The notes: generated by a model not told the origin, from the sequence alone. A stretch of 64,000 nt of DNA from Methanimicrococcus sp. OttesenSCG-928-J09 (GCA_030266245.1 JAJDHP010000002.1:1-64000), one strand, 5' to 3'; positions 51,484-61,616 are shown, numbered from the stretch's first letter. Numbers and translations are program-made.

Positions 51484-51661
51484 TTACCAATAAACAGTGT
51501 TTCCTTTTATTCCCGAATTTAACAGTCCTTTCTCGTGCATTTTTTCTAAATGATTCTTTGCAGTCTGCCAACGCCATTTCAACTCTTTCAGAAATCTCTT
51601 TCGTACTGAGTGGTTTATTTGAAAAAGCTTCATGATAAATGTTTTGAAATAATCTTAACAT
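51484..51661 (-). pseudogene. Winged-helix-turn-helix regulator, frameshifted
   Basis: MLRLFQNIYHEAFSNKPLSTKEISERVEMALADCKESFRK in one frame, MHEKGLLNSGIKGNTVYW* in the +1 frame; junction at the T6 run 51540-51545. Confidence 0.6.
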
Positions 51662-51670
51662 GAAAAGAGG

Positions 51671-51745
51671 TTTGTGTAAAAAGTAATTAACTTGTGTATA
51701 AAGTCGTGAAAAAAATCGACTTTTTACACAAAGCCGCAGCAGCCG
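51671..51745 (-). repeat. Right iteron block: two direct and one inverted TTTGTGTAWAAAGTM unit, ending GCCGCAGCAGCCG
   Basis: Units at 51671-51685, 51691-51705, inverted 51718-51732; outer unit inverted relative to the left block. Confidence 0.8.
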
Positions 51746-52086
51746 TTTTCGCATTCGATTTAAAGAAATAGAAACAGATCGAAAATCGGATAGGAATCAA
51801 ATTGGAGAAATATTGGAGAATATTAGAAAACACATAAAATGTGTCAAAAAATGTATCAAATAATGTTTCAAACCCTTTAACTGCGCCGATTGATAGTATT
51901 TTTGAAACAATTCAATTTCGGAACGTATTTATAACATGTCCTGCTTCTTTAAGGTAATTAATTTATTAGGATTCTTACGTACTTCTTTTGCTTAGCATTT
52001 GACGACCAACAGTTTCTTTTAAATTAGTTTTATCGAAAAGTTGACACTCTCAAAAAGTGCCGGCAAAAAAATTAAAGGTAATTAAA

Positions 52087-52314
52087 ATGTTTAAAAATTC
52101 AATGTTTAAGAACAGTAATGAAAACGTCTCCGCTCCGGTTTCCGAAGGCAAGACATACGACGTCAAAATCGAAGACATCGCACAAAAAGGCGACGGAATT
52201 GCCAGAATCGAAGGCTACGTCATCTTTGTCCCCGACACAGTTTCCGGCGAAGAAGTGACCGTTAAAATTACAAGAGTTCTTCCCAAATACGCATTTGGAA
52301 CTGTCGTCGAATAA
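52087..52314 (+). CDS. TRAM-domain RNA-binding protein
   Basis: YDVKIEDIAQKGDGIARIEGYVIFVPDTVSGEEVTVKITRV; exact start among several Met uncertain. Confidence 0.88.
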   Translation: MFKNSMFKNSNENVSAPVSEGKTYDVKIEDIAQKGDGIARIEGYVIFVPDTVSGEEVTVKITRVLPKYAFGTVVE

Positions 52315-52539
52315 TTCTAACGAATTCAAATTTATAAACAGGCTTCGGCCTGAGGTGTTTTGAGATCTCTCAAAACATTCTTTTTTTAAAATAATTAAAT
52401 CGGTTGAGAGCAGACATGCTTTACTTTTTCGTTTAGGTTAGCCAAAAAAAAGATTGACCCGGATTTTCACCCGAATCAATCTGAAGGGAAGGGATTCGTT
52501 TTTTTGAAGATATGAGAAGTTCGCAAAAAATCAACGGAA

Positions 52540-53481
52540 TTATTTTCTGCGAATTAACAAAACTGCGCCGGCAACTGCGATGAGTGCCAAAAGGATGCCG
52601 AAGCCCGGTGTTTCTTTGTCGGGGGATTCGGCGGGCGCGTCAGCGACGGTTCCGTAGAATTGCGGCAAAACCGGGAAAGTGTATGTGGCTTTGTAAGGTG
52701 TGCCGTTCACATCAGCAGAAGCGACGAAAGACCAAACGCCCTGTTCAGGGATTGCTGAAACAAAGTTTCCGAATTCATCGGTCATGGCGCGTTTGGAGTA
52801 GATTAAATAGATGCTTTCGCCGGTTGCATAGTTTGAAACGAGCATGTCGTTCAATTCTTTTGCTTCGGCTGCTGTTTTCACAGGTTCGACATAGTACATA
52901 ACATTCTCTGCATTGCTGCCGTTTCCGTAAACAAGTTTTCCGTAAACTGTTTCGCCTTCAGCAAGACCGCCCATGCGTGTGAACATTGTAAATTCAAGGG
53001 GAAGACCAAGGTTTTTGTTCCAGTCATTCCAAGTTCCGTCACCGACAAAAACAGCCAGTTTCGGAATTTCGGTTGCGCTTTCGCCTTTAACAGTTGTGTA
53101 AAGGAAGTAAGTACCGCTTTGTGTAAAATTGTAGTTGATTTTCTGGTAGGTCAAAGATTCTTTTTCGCCGGTCAGAATTTTGTCAACCTGCTCTGTTGCG
53201 GATTTGGAAGTAACATTTGTTTTTGTGCCGTCAGGTGCAACGACTGTCACGTTAACCGGTGTTGTCAAGTTGCCGAAATCATATTCAAATCCATGTCCGT
53301 GAATAATAAGAATGGATTTTGTTGTTCCTTGCTTGATGATATAATCGTTGTAGTCAGCTTCCATCGCGTCGGTAATGTTGTTGCCGACAATTAAAGCTGC
53401 ATTGTGTGCGGAAGCAGGAGCTGCCGCGAATAATAAAACCAAAAGTGAAATTAACCCAATCACTGTCATTTTTTTAAACAT
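52540..53481 (-). CDS. Secreted DUF4198-like/surface protein with PGF-CTERM anchor
   Basis: Signal peptide; C-terminal ETPGFGILLALIAVAGAVLLIRRK. Confidence 0.7.
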   Translation of the reverse strand: MFKKMTVIGLISLLVLLFAAAPASAHNAALIVGNNITDAMEADYNDYIIKQGTTKSILIIHGHGFEYDFGNLTTPVNVTVVAPDGTKTNVTSKSATEQVDKILTGEKESLTYQKINYNFTQSGTYFLYTTVKGESATEIPKLAVFVGDGTWNDWNKNLGLPLEFTMFTRMGGLAEGETVYGKLVYGNGSNAENVMYYVEPVKTAAEAKELNDMLVSNYATGESIYLIYSKRAMTDEFGNFVSAIPEQGVWSFVASADVNGTPYKATYTFPVLPQFYGTVADAPAESPDKETPGFGILLALIAVAGAVLLIRRK

Positions 53482-53959
53482 TATTGATTCTCCATAAATG
53501 CCCTTTCAGATATTCCAAAACTCAAAGACGGGCATACAATTAGAACTATTAACACGCCTTTTAAAAAACATGTTAAAACGTATAATCAAATTAAACATAT
53601 TTAAAACATTTCGTTGAAAAGATAAAGAACATCATCTAAAAAGATAATATAATTATCACTACAAAAATAAAAAAAGAAAGCAAGAGGTTGCTTTCAAAGA
53701 GAGTGTTTTTATGATTGAAGGAGGATTACAAGAGGATCGTATTCAAAAAACAAAGCTTTTTGTGTTACGATATTTCATAAAAGTAATAACCTGTATAATA
53801 ACATTTCGTTTTTTTACGAAAAAGAGATGAAAAAATAAAATAACTCAAATGAAATTGAAAAACTCACGATCTGCACCATTTTTCTGTAAAACAATAAAAA
53901 TGCACTTGGTTTTTCATTCATTTTTTATTATATGCACCTGCCGAACGCAAAACTAATTA

Positions 53960-54125
53960 GCAGCAGGAGGCGGTGTTTGTTACCAATTGGAGTCAGGTTT
54001 TAGTTTTGCAGTGGGAGGGAGGTTTGCATTTAAAATCGCTGCGCGATTTTAGCGGCTGCCGCCGCTGTAATACAGTTACAGAACAGTACCATTTCAGCAG
54101 AACAGCCGCCGCGTGCGATCAGCAT
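53960..54125 (+). repeat. Family A, copy 7
   Basis: TTGGAGTCAGGTTTTAGTTTTGCAGTGGGAGGGAGGTTTGCATTTAAAATCGCTGCGCGATTTTAGCGGCTGCCGCCGCTGTAAT. Confidence 0.88.
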
Positions 54126-54194
54126 CATTTTCAAAGAAATTAATAAAAATCGAAACTTCGTTTTAACGTAATAAAAAAGAAAAGAAAAACGATA

Positions 54195-54902
54195 TTATTC
54201 GTCTTTCTTTGAATCGGTTTGAGTTTCTTCCGGTTCTTCAATGTGTTCGGATTCGGGCTCGAGTTCAGCCTTTTCAAACGGCTCAAAAACAGGCGCCGTT
54301 TTTTCAACGGATTCGGAACCCGTAATTAATTCTTCGTCATCATCCTCGCCATCGTCTTCGGAAACCAAATCAGGCGTCTGGTCATTGACAATATGAACCA
54401 ATTCCGACAACTCTTCCGAAAACTGAGAAGTCAACTGCTCCTTGAAATGATCGGACTGAATGTTGTCCTTTTCTCTGCGTTCGATATCCAAAAAGACATA
54501 AGAACCTTCGTGGAAGTCGAAATCGTCGCAGTAATCACCCTGACGCTTGCCGCAGTAAGCGTCAAAAAGCGTCTGGTCGCACGGCGGAATGTTGATGTTG
54601 TAAGCAGCGCGGCCCATCACGTGACCGGCAACCGGCGCGGTCATCAAAAGGAAAATACCAATCGCGATTGCTTTTAAACCAAAAGCCGTCAAACCGTCCT
54701 GAATCAAAATGCTGAGAAGCACGAAAAACGCGCCTGTTGTCGCAATTTTTGTCGTCGCGTGCAATCTGTTATAAATATCCGGCAGACGAATCAAACCGAT
54801 CATACCGACCAGAACGTCAAAGACACCGAACAAAAGACAGGCGTAGCTGAGATAGAGACGGATTGTCGCAAAGTCAATGCCTGCTAAAAAGTCCAAAGCC
54901 AT
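54195..54902 (-). CDS. mrpG: Na+/H+ antiporter subunit G with long acidic C-terminal extension
   Basis: GMIGLIRLPDIYNRLHATTKIATTGAFFVLL; operon order; Glu/Asp-rich tail. Confidence 0.9.
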   Translation of the reverse strand: MALDFLAGIDFATIRLYLSYACLLFGVFDVLVGMIGLIRLPDIYNRLHATTKIATTGAFFVLLSILIQDGLTAFGLKAIAIGIFLLMTAPVAGHVMGRAAYNINIPPCDQTLFDAYCGKRQGDYCDDFDFHEGSYVFLDIERREKDNIQSDHFKEQLTSQFSEELSELVHIVNDQTPDLVSEDDGEDDDEELITGSESVEKTAPVFEPFEKAELEPESEHIEEPEETQTDSKKDE

Positions 54903-55174
54903 CAGAGCACCTCACCTTTGTCAATGTATTTGGAAAGCGCAAGCGTACCGATAAACGAAATGAGCGCCAGCAAAATCGCAATATCAATCAGGAACTGAGA
55001 CTGCTGGGAGAACGCGTAAATGGCAAAGATAACAACAAGCGTGTTGCCGATTGCATCCAGCGATGCGACTCTGTCCATAATAGTCGGCCCGACAAAAAGA
55101 CGGTAAACCGCTAAAAACAAAGCGAGAGTTGCAATCACAAGCGCAATGCTCGTCACAAGTCCGAACTCAATCAT
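54902..55174 (-). CDS. mrpF: Na+/H+ antiporter subunit F
   Basis: GPTIMDRVASLDAIGNTLVVI. Confidence 0.92.
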   Translation of the reverse strand: MIEFGLVTSIALVIATLALFLAVYRLFVGPTIMDRVASLDAIGNTLVVIFAIYAFSQQSQFLIDIAILLALISFIGTLALSKYIDKGEVL

Positions 55175-55683
55175 TCAAACGCCTCCAAAACGACTTCTTC
55201 CAAGTCCTCACGAATCGTATCACGAACTTCTTTCGGACTTTCAACGTAAATGGAATGAACATAGAAAATGCCCGGTCCTTTCAGAGTCTTGTTTTTGACG
55301 TGAACATCCATAATCAAAGTTCCCGGCGTTAACGAAATCGTGTTTGCGAGCATCGTTGTAGAAATGCTGCGGGATGTCGTAAACGGATAAGCGATAATTC
55401 CCGGACGGATATCCAACTTCGGCTGAAGGATCTTGTGCATCATGAACAAGTTCGCCTTGAGAATCTCGCGGAACAGCACATAAGTGTATTTAATTTTTGC
55501 CGGAATTTTACGAATCACATCTCCGGCCGTATCCGTAAACGTAAACATATCTCTAAACGGATACAGAATCAGCACCGAAAAGAGAACGCCGAGCAGATAA
55601 TTACCGATGGTAAAGCTGCCGCTGAGTAAAATCCAGATAAAGCCGAGCACCATATAAATTGTGTATTTCATTATTCGAATCAT
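55171..55683 (-). CDS. mrpE: Na+/H+ antiporter subunit E
   Basis: ANTISLTPGTLIMDV. Confidence 0.92.
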   Translation of the reverse strand: MIRIMKYTIYMVLGFIWILLSGSFTIGNYLLGVLFSVLILYPFRDMFTFTDTAGDVIRKIPAKIKYTYVLFREILKANLFMMHKILQPKLDIRPGIIAYPFTTSRSISTTMLANTISLTPGTLIMDVHVKNKTLKGPGIFYVHSIYVESPKEVRDTIREDLEEVVLEAFE

Positions 55684-57386
55684 CTCGGAGCACCTCCCAA
55701 AACGGCAGTAATGTATTCCGTCGGATCAAGAATTTGTGTTGCGATTATATTTGATATTTCATAAAGCGGTTCAGGGAAAATTCCCAAAAGAATGACAGCT
55801 GCACACAAAGCGGCAATCGGGAAAGCGATTTCAAATGAAATCTTGTGCTTTTTCACAGGAGCTGATACTGTTGCGTGTGTCGCTGTCTGCATTGCTGCTT
55901 GTGCTTGTTCTGCTTGTGCAGACTCTGCTGTCGAAACAGCTGCCGATTCCGCTGCTGCATTTTCGCCTTCAAGCATCGGAACATCAGTAACGCCGTCTTC
56001 CGCTTCTTTTAAGCTTCCTTTGTTTTCGCCCCAGAAGACGGCAATCCAAGTTCTGAACATGTAGAAAATGGTAATGACCGCCATCAGAACAGCGATTAAA
56101 AGCGGCAGCCAAAATTCCCCGCTGACAGCTGATTGGAATAAAGCGAACTTTGAAACAAAGCCGCCCATCGGCGGGAATCCGGCAATCGACATCGTGCCGA
56201 TTAAGAACGCCATTGAAAAGAGCGGCAGAATCGTAATCAATCCGCCCATTTTACGAAGGTCGCGCGTATGCGTTTCGTGAATAATTCCGCCCGCTGTCAG
56301 GAAAAGCATGGACTTGGCAAGCGCGTGGTTAACCAGATACATAATGGCAGCAGCAATCGCGCCGACAGTTCCGAGCGACAAACCGAGCAGAACGTAGCCG
56401 ATTTGAGAAACACTGGAGTAAGCCAGGACGCGTTTGATATCCGTTTGTCCCATGGCCGATATCGCGCCGACTGCAATCGTCAGCAGCGAGAAAAACATCA
56501 GAATCGGCAGGAAGAACGCCTGAGTCGGGTACAGTATCAAGAACAGAACACGTAAAATACAGTAAGCGCCGACCTTGATTAAGATACCGCTGAGCATCGC
56601 CGAAATCGGTGTCGGTGCTGTCGGGTGAACATCCGGAAGCCAGAAGTGAAGCGGAACAAGCGCTGCTTTGTTGCCGAAAACGACAATGAAAAGAAGCGCG
56701 GCGGCAATAATCACCCATGGAATGGATCCTGTCTCGGCAATCATTTGGATTTTAGCGGAAAGATCTGCCATATTTAAAGAGCCGACTGTTGCATAAATTG
56801 TTACGATTGCAACCAACATCATAAATGAGCCGATCATGCCGAGTGCCATGTATTTGTAAGTCGCTTCCAGCTTGTGCGCCGTATCCGTAACGCTGAGTGC
56901 TTCGTTGGCCATAATCAAGCCGGTGGACGACAAGAACATAATTTCAAAGAAGACGAACAAGTTGAACAAATCGCCCGTTAAGAAAATGCCGAAAATACCG
57001 GCCATCATCAAGTAGTAAAGCGGATAGTAGCTCATTGACAATGATTTCTTTTCAATGTAATCAAAGGAATAAATCATAACGAGCAGACCGATAAACGCAG
57101 TCAGAAGAACCATCAGAGCCGACAGCATATCGCCGACTAAAACGATTCCGTATTTTCCGAATTCTCCGATATCATACACCTGAATACCGTTTTTGTAAAC
57201 GACCCAAAACAGAATAGCAGCGATAACCAGTAAAGTAGTTGACGCGATAACAGCCATGACTTTTTGGGCTTTGGGCTTGTTTCTTAAAAACAGCATAACA
57301 GGCGCCATCAGTAAGCCGATTGCAATCGGAAGCACTGTAATATTGCTGAGAATAAATGTCTCAATCCATGAAAGTAAAGAAATCAT
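55680..57386 (-). CDS. mrpD: Na+/H+ antiporter subunit D
   Basis: LPDVHPTAPTPISAMLSGILIKVGAYCILR. Confidence 0.93.
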   Translation of the reverse strand: MISLLSWIETFILSNITVLPIAIGLLMAPVMLFLRNKPKAQKVMAVIASTTLLVIAAILFWVVYKNGIQVYDIGEFGKYGIVLVGDMLSALMVLLTAFIGLLVMIYSFDYIEKKSLSMSYYPLYYLMMAGIFGIFLTGDLFNLFVFFEIMFLSSTGLIMANEALSVTDTAHKLEATYKYMALGMIGSFMMLVAIVTIYATVGSLNMADLSAKIQMIAETGSIPWVIIAAALLFIVVFGNKAALVPLHFWLPDVHPTAPTPISAMLSGILIKVGAYCILRVLFLILYPTQAFFLPILMFFSLLTIAVGAISAMGQTDIKRVLAYSSVSQIGYVLLGLSLGTVGAIAAAIMYLVNHALAKSMLFLTAGGIIHETHTRDLRKMGGLITILPLFSMAFLIGTMSIAGFPPMGGFVSKFALFQSAVSGEFWLPLLIAVLMAVITIFYMFRTWIAVFWGENKGSLKEAEDGVTDVPMLEGENAAAESAAVSTAESAQAEQAQAAMQTATHATVSAPVKKHKISFEIAFPIAALCAAVILLGIFPEPLYEISNIIATQILDPTEYITAVLGGAPR

Positions 57387-57802
57387 CCGTGAAGCCTCCT
57401 GAGTTCATCCACGTCGGTTGTCCCGTATTCTTCGCTGATGCGGTAAGCGAGCGTCAGCAAAATTGCCGTTGTCGCGAAACTGATAACGATAGCGGTCAAA
57501 ACGAGCGCCTGTGTCAGCGGGTCAACAAAAGAATTGTTTTCCGTAAAGCCGGTAACAATCGGTCCCAAGATACCGTTTGCGAAATCATCGGTAAAAATGA
57601 AACCGGCGTGTTCGTTAATCGTTTCCGTCAGAATCGGAACAAGCGTTCCTGTAAAGATACCCGAAGTCACGATCGTTAAGTTAATCGAGTGACTGATTAA
57701 ACTGAAACCGACAGCGATTTTCATAATATCGCGGCGAAGAATCATATAAACGCCGATACCGAAAACCAATGAAATCGTCAGCGCTGTAAATACTTCCGTC
57801 AT
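57383..57802 (-). CDS. mrpC: Na+/H+ antiporter subunit C
   Basis: NuoK-like; DPLTQALVLTAIVISFATTAILLTLAYR. Confidence 0.93.
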   Translation of the reverse strand: MTEVFTALTISLVFGIGVYMILRRDIMKIAVGFSLISHSINLTIVTSGIFTGTLVPILTETINEHAGFIFTDDFANGILGPIVTGFTENNSFVDPLTQALVLTAIVISFATTAILLTLAYRISEEYGTTDVDELRRLHG

Positions 57803-58419
57803 TTGGATTCCTCCGTTTTTGCTGTTACGTTTGCAGCCGTGTTTGCGGTCATATTCACGGTCGTGTTTGCCGCCGTGCTTGTCGTCACGTTTGCTGCCTC
57901 TGTTTTAGAAGGTGCTTTGGGTTTTAAGCTGAATTCTTCCGCTTCACCGAGCAAATCAGCGCGGTCCGCTGTCGGTTCATCGGGTTCTCTCACGCGGTCG
58001 GATGCGATGCTTGTTAAAATGAAAAGCAAAGCGCCGATAACGGTAAAGTAAACGCCGACATCGAAGAACATGGACGAGAGAAGTTCAATGTGTCCGATGG
58101 AAATTCCTAAAATTTCCAAATGGAAGAAGTCAAAAGCGCTTCTGAAATAATTGTGATTGACAACCAACGGGGCGATTGCCGTAATGGATGCGAACAGAAG
58201 ACCATACGCGACCCATGCCAGCCAATCCGGTTTCAGCCGGTTATTAATGTATTTCATTCCATACGTGACGTACACCAGCGCGATGGCGCAGACGAACAAA
58301 ACACCTCCGACGAAGCCGCCTCCCGGATAATTACCGCCGTTTAAAAGCAGGTAAATCGAGAAGAGCATACAGATAATAAGAACGCCTCTTGAAATTGTTT
58401 TTGCGATAATCGTGCTCAT
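57799..58419 (-). CDS. mrpB: Na+/H+ antiporter subunit B
   Basis: NYPGGGFVGGVLF; low-complexity Thr/Ala/Val C-terminus. Confidence 0.92.
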   Translation of the reverse strand: MSTIIAKTISRGVLIICMLFSIYLLLNGGNYPGGGFVGGVLFVCAIALVYVTYGMKYINNRLKPDWLAWVAYGLLFASITAIAPLVVNHNYFRSAFDFFHLEILGISIGHIELLSSMFFDVGVYFTVIGALLFILTSIASDRVREPDEPTADRADLLGEAEEFSLKPKAPSKTEAANVTTSTAANTTVNMTANTAANVTAKTEESK

Positions 58420-61055
58420 TTTTTCTCCTCCCCGGCTTTTTCATCCCGAATAATATTGGAAAGACCGTCTTCCAAATGCGTATTGACGGATTTTTCATCG
58501 ACAATAACAACGGCGGTCCCGTCGTTTTCATTTGCCGAAACGGCTGTCACTTCTTCACAGGGAACATGACCCAAAACCGGATTGCCGCCGACAGGCGCGC
58601 CCGGAATCGGACAGCTCGGAACAAAGTTTCCGGCAGCGGCCGTTCCGGTGTCCGTTTCAGCCTTCTTTCCCTTTTTCGGATCGCGGCTGCTGATTAAATT
58701 GTAAACGGCAAGCGCTGCGATAGCTAAAACGGAAATTTCCCCAAGCGTATCATATCCTCTGAAATCGACCACAATCACGTTGACAATGTTTCTGCCGCCT
58801 GTTAATTCGATACCTTTGTCCATGAAATAATGAGAGAAAGATTCAAACGGCGCCACTAAATCGGCACCCATCAGCATAACAAACAGAGCGCCGGCGCAGA
58901 ATAGCGCAATAATAGCGTTTCTGAGACGGATTTTGGTTGTTTCGGGCCGAACCGCTTCTTTGTTGCGGAGTTTCATAATGACGAGCAGGAACATGATTGT
59001 TGAAAGCGTTTCAACACAAAGCTGCGTCATTGCCAGGTCGGGCGCTTTGAGGTAAGCGTAAAGCAAAGACACAAAGAAACCGAGCGCGGACGATGCTAAA
59101 ATCATCGGCACATATCTCGGCATGACGGAAGCGCCCCACGCTGCCAGCAAAATCAGAATGAACAAAATCATTTCTGAGGCGGCGATTTTAAAGATTAGAT
59201 TTTTGGAAAAAATCGGCTGTCCTGTCGCGAGCGCGAATCCGAACGGAATGGCAACCATGAAGACGATGAACGCCAGCATTATCATAACGTAGCGGCGCGG
59301 ATTTCCCTTTTGAAGCATTTTACCGAACGTGGAGCCGAACTTGAATGCGTTGTCGACCATCGCATTGTAAATGTAATTCAAACTGATTTTCGGATGCTTT
59401 TCATTGAAACGGTTCTGCCAAGCTGCGATTTTGTCATACTGCGTGTAGAGCAGAATACCGAGCGCGAATGTGATAAGTGTCATAATGAACGCAGGTGTGA
59501 AGCCGTGCCAGAGCGCGACGTGCAAATGTTCGGCACCTGGCGCGATGGCATTGATGGCAGGCTGAACCAGATAATCAATAAACGGTGTCGGAACCAGACC
59601 GATGACAACGATCAAAACGGCCAAAATCGCGGGCGGTGCAAGCATTACCCATGACGGATCATGAACGTGTTTCGGGACGTCGGGGTCTTCCGTTCTTTTT
59701 CCGGTGAAGATTTTAAGAATTAATCTGAAGGAATAAGCGAAAGTCAAAACACCGCCGATCACGGCTAAAATCGGAATGAGGTATGCGATTCCGCCGCCAA
59801 GTGCTTCTGCCATGTGAACGGAAGATTCGTAGAACAATTCTTTGCTCAAATAACCATTAAGCGGCGGGATGCCGGCCATGGCTGCCGCGGCAATAATCAT
59901 GAGAACGAATGTAATCGGCATCTCTTTGCGGAGACCGCCCATTTTACGAATGTCTCGGGTGTGCAGCTCGTGCGCGATTATACCGACCAGCAGGAACAAA
60001 CACGCTTTGAATGTGGCGTGGTTGAGCAGGTGGAAAACGGCGGCTGAAACACCGATTGCGGGGTCATTGAATGTTGTGAAGCCGAACATCGTCATGAGAT
60101 AAGCCAGCTGACTGATTGTTGAAAAAGCCAGAATCGCTTTGAGATCGGTTTGTTTGAGCGCTAAAAATCCGGCGCCGATCATTGTGATAAGACCGAGTCC
60201 GGCAACGAGAACGAACCAGTCGATTGTTCCTGAAAACATCGGATGGAGACGGGCAACTAAAAAGACACCGGCTTTCACCATTGTTGCCGAGTGCAGAAAT
60301 GCGCTGACGGGCGTGGGTGCTTCCATGGCGTTGGGCAGCCAAATAAAGAACGGACCTTGAGCCGATTTGGCCATCGCGCCGATTAAAATCAGAATGAGCG
60401 TTACTGTAAAAAGCGGGCTGTTTTTGATTGCGGCCAGCATTTCAGGATTTGTCAGCATTTCGGAAATGCCGTATGTGCCGGTAATTGAATAAAGACACAT
60501 GAAGCCGACGAACATGAAAAGCCCGGCGCCGCCTGTGATTAAAAGCGCTTTTGTCGCGCCATAAATGGATTCTTTTGTTTTTCTGTAATAGCCGATGAGC
60601 ATGAACGAACTGATGCTTGTCAGTTCCCAAAAGATGAAGAGCTGAATCAGGTTGTCAGAAAATGCGACACCGAACATGGAGCCCATGAAAATGAGGAGAT
60701 ATTGATAGTAGCGAACCAGATCTTCATCTTTTGAGAGGTATTTGTTGGAATAGGATAAGATCAAAATACCGATGAAAGAAACGATAAGCCCGAGCAGGAC
60801 GGCAAGGCCGTCGGCGTAAAATGCCAAATTGACCGAGAGACTCGGAATCCATGACACACTGCCTCCTAAATTTATGCCGTCCACAGCGGACGGGATCATT
60901 GAAGCAATCAAAAGAAAGCAAGCGGCGGCAATTGCGGCTGCGAACCAGCCGACTTTCTCTTTCATAAATTTGTAGGCGAGCGGCACGGCGAGCGTCATGA
61001 CAAAGGGCAATATAACGATTAGCGCAATAAAATAAAATGGATCCAATGTAATCAC
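58416..61055 (-). CDS. mrpA: Na+/H+ antiporter subunit A
   Basis: 879 aa NuoL-like; LPNAMEAPTPVSAFLHSATMVKAGVFL. Confidence 0.94.
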   Translation of the reverse strand: MITLDPFYFIALIVILPFVMTLAVPLAYKFMKEKVGWFAAAIAAACFLLIASMIPSAVDGINLGGSVSWIPSLSVNLAFYADGLAVLLGLIVSFIGILILSYSNKYLSKDEDLVRYYQYLLIFMGSMFGVAFSDNLIQLFIFWELTSISSFMLIGYYRKTKESIYGATKALLITGGAGLFMFVGFMCLYSITGTYGISEMLTNPEMLAAIKNSPLFTVTLILILIGAMAKSAQGPFFIWLPNAMEAPTPVSAFLHSATMVKAGVFLVARLHPMFSGTIDWFVLVAGLGLITMIGAGFLALKQTDLKAILAFSTISQLAYLMTMFGFTTFNDPAIGVSAAVFHLLNHATFKACLFLLVGIIAHELHTRDIRKMGGLRKEMPITFVLMIIAAAAMAGIPPLNGYLSKELFYESSVHMAEALGGGIAYLIPILAVIGGVLTFAYSFRLILKIFTGKRTEDPDVPKHVHDPSWVMLAPPAILAVLIVVIGLVPTPFIDYLVQPAINAIAPGAEHLHVALWHGFTPAFIMTLITFALGILLYTQYDKIAAWQNRFNEKHPKISLNYIYNAMVDNAFKFGSTFGKMLQKGNPRRYVMIMLAFIVFMVAIPFGFALATGQPIFSKNLIFKIAASEMILFILILLAAWGASVMPRYVPMILASSALGFFVSLLYAYLKAPDLAMTQLCVETLSTIMFLLVIMKLRNKEAVRPETTKIRLRNAIIALFCAGALFVMLMGADLVAPFESFSHYFMDKGIELTGGRNIVNVIVVDFRGYDTLGEISVLAIAALAVYNLISSRDPKKGKKAETDTGTAAAGNFVPSCPIPGAPVGGNPVLGHVPCEEVTAVSANENDGTAVVIVDEKSVNTHLEDGLSNIIRDEKAGEEKK

Positions 61056-61330
61056 ACCGTGTTTCTAAGGTTGAAATAAGTATCAGCAATACGCATTGAA
61101 ATAATTAATAAGATTAATAAAATTAATTTTCAATGAAATAAGTATTAAACAATGCTGTCAGAAACCAAAATTCGAATTCTAAGTGATAACCCATTTACTT
61201 CATGGGTTCACAATATATAAATTTTGGTTTTTAAAGAAAGTGGAGACTGTTCTGAAAAACGCCGCGCTATTTCAAAAAAGATTTTAAAGATAAATTGTGC
61301 CAGAATTTTTACAGCTTTTTAAAAAATTGG

Positions 61331-61616
61331 TGCGGCTCGCGCGCGCAGCGATTTTGTTTTTGCCGGCAGTAAGGTAAATTACAGCGGCGGCAGCCGCTAA
61401 AATCGCGTCAGCGATTTTAAATGCGAACAGACTCCCACTGCAAAACTAAACCCTGACTCCAAGTGGAAATCGGCACCTCCCTCCCACTGCAAAACTAAAC
61501 CCTGACTCCAAGTGGAAATCGGCATCACCCTCCCACTGCAAAACTAAAACCTGACTCCAAGTGGAAATCGGCACCACCCTCCCACTGCAAACTAAAACCT
61601 GACCCAAGCAGGAATT
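61331..61616 (-). repeat. Family A, copy 8, with four tandem 49-bp units
   Basis: CCCACTG ends at 61440, 61489, 61538 and 61587: exact 49-bp spacing. Confidence 0.9.

Noticed and set aside
51452-51754. 100-aa ORF ending in TAG, considered as a gene with a TAG stop or a fourth Pyl gene
   Set aside because: Its N-terminus overlaps the iterons and its C-terminus is out of frame with the wHTH wing; the +1 frame gives LLNSGIKGNTVYW-TAA, so the TAG is not meaningful.
61430-61616. 49-bp tandem units considered as a CRISPR array
   Set aside because: No unique spacers: the full 49-bp unit repeats, and no cas genes are in the window.
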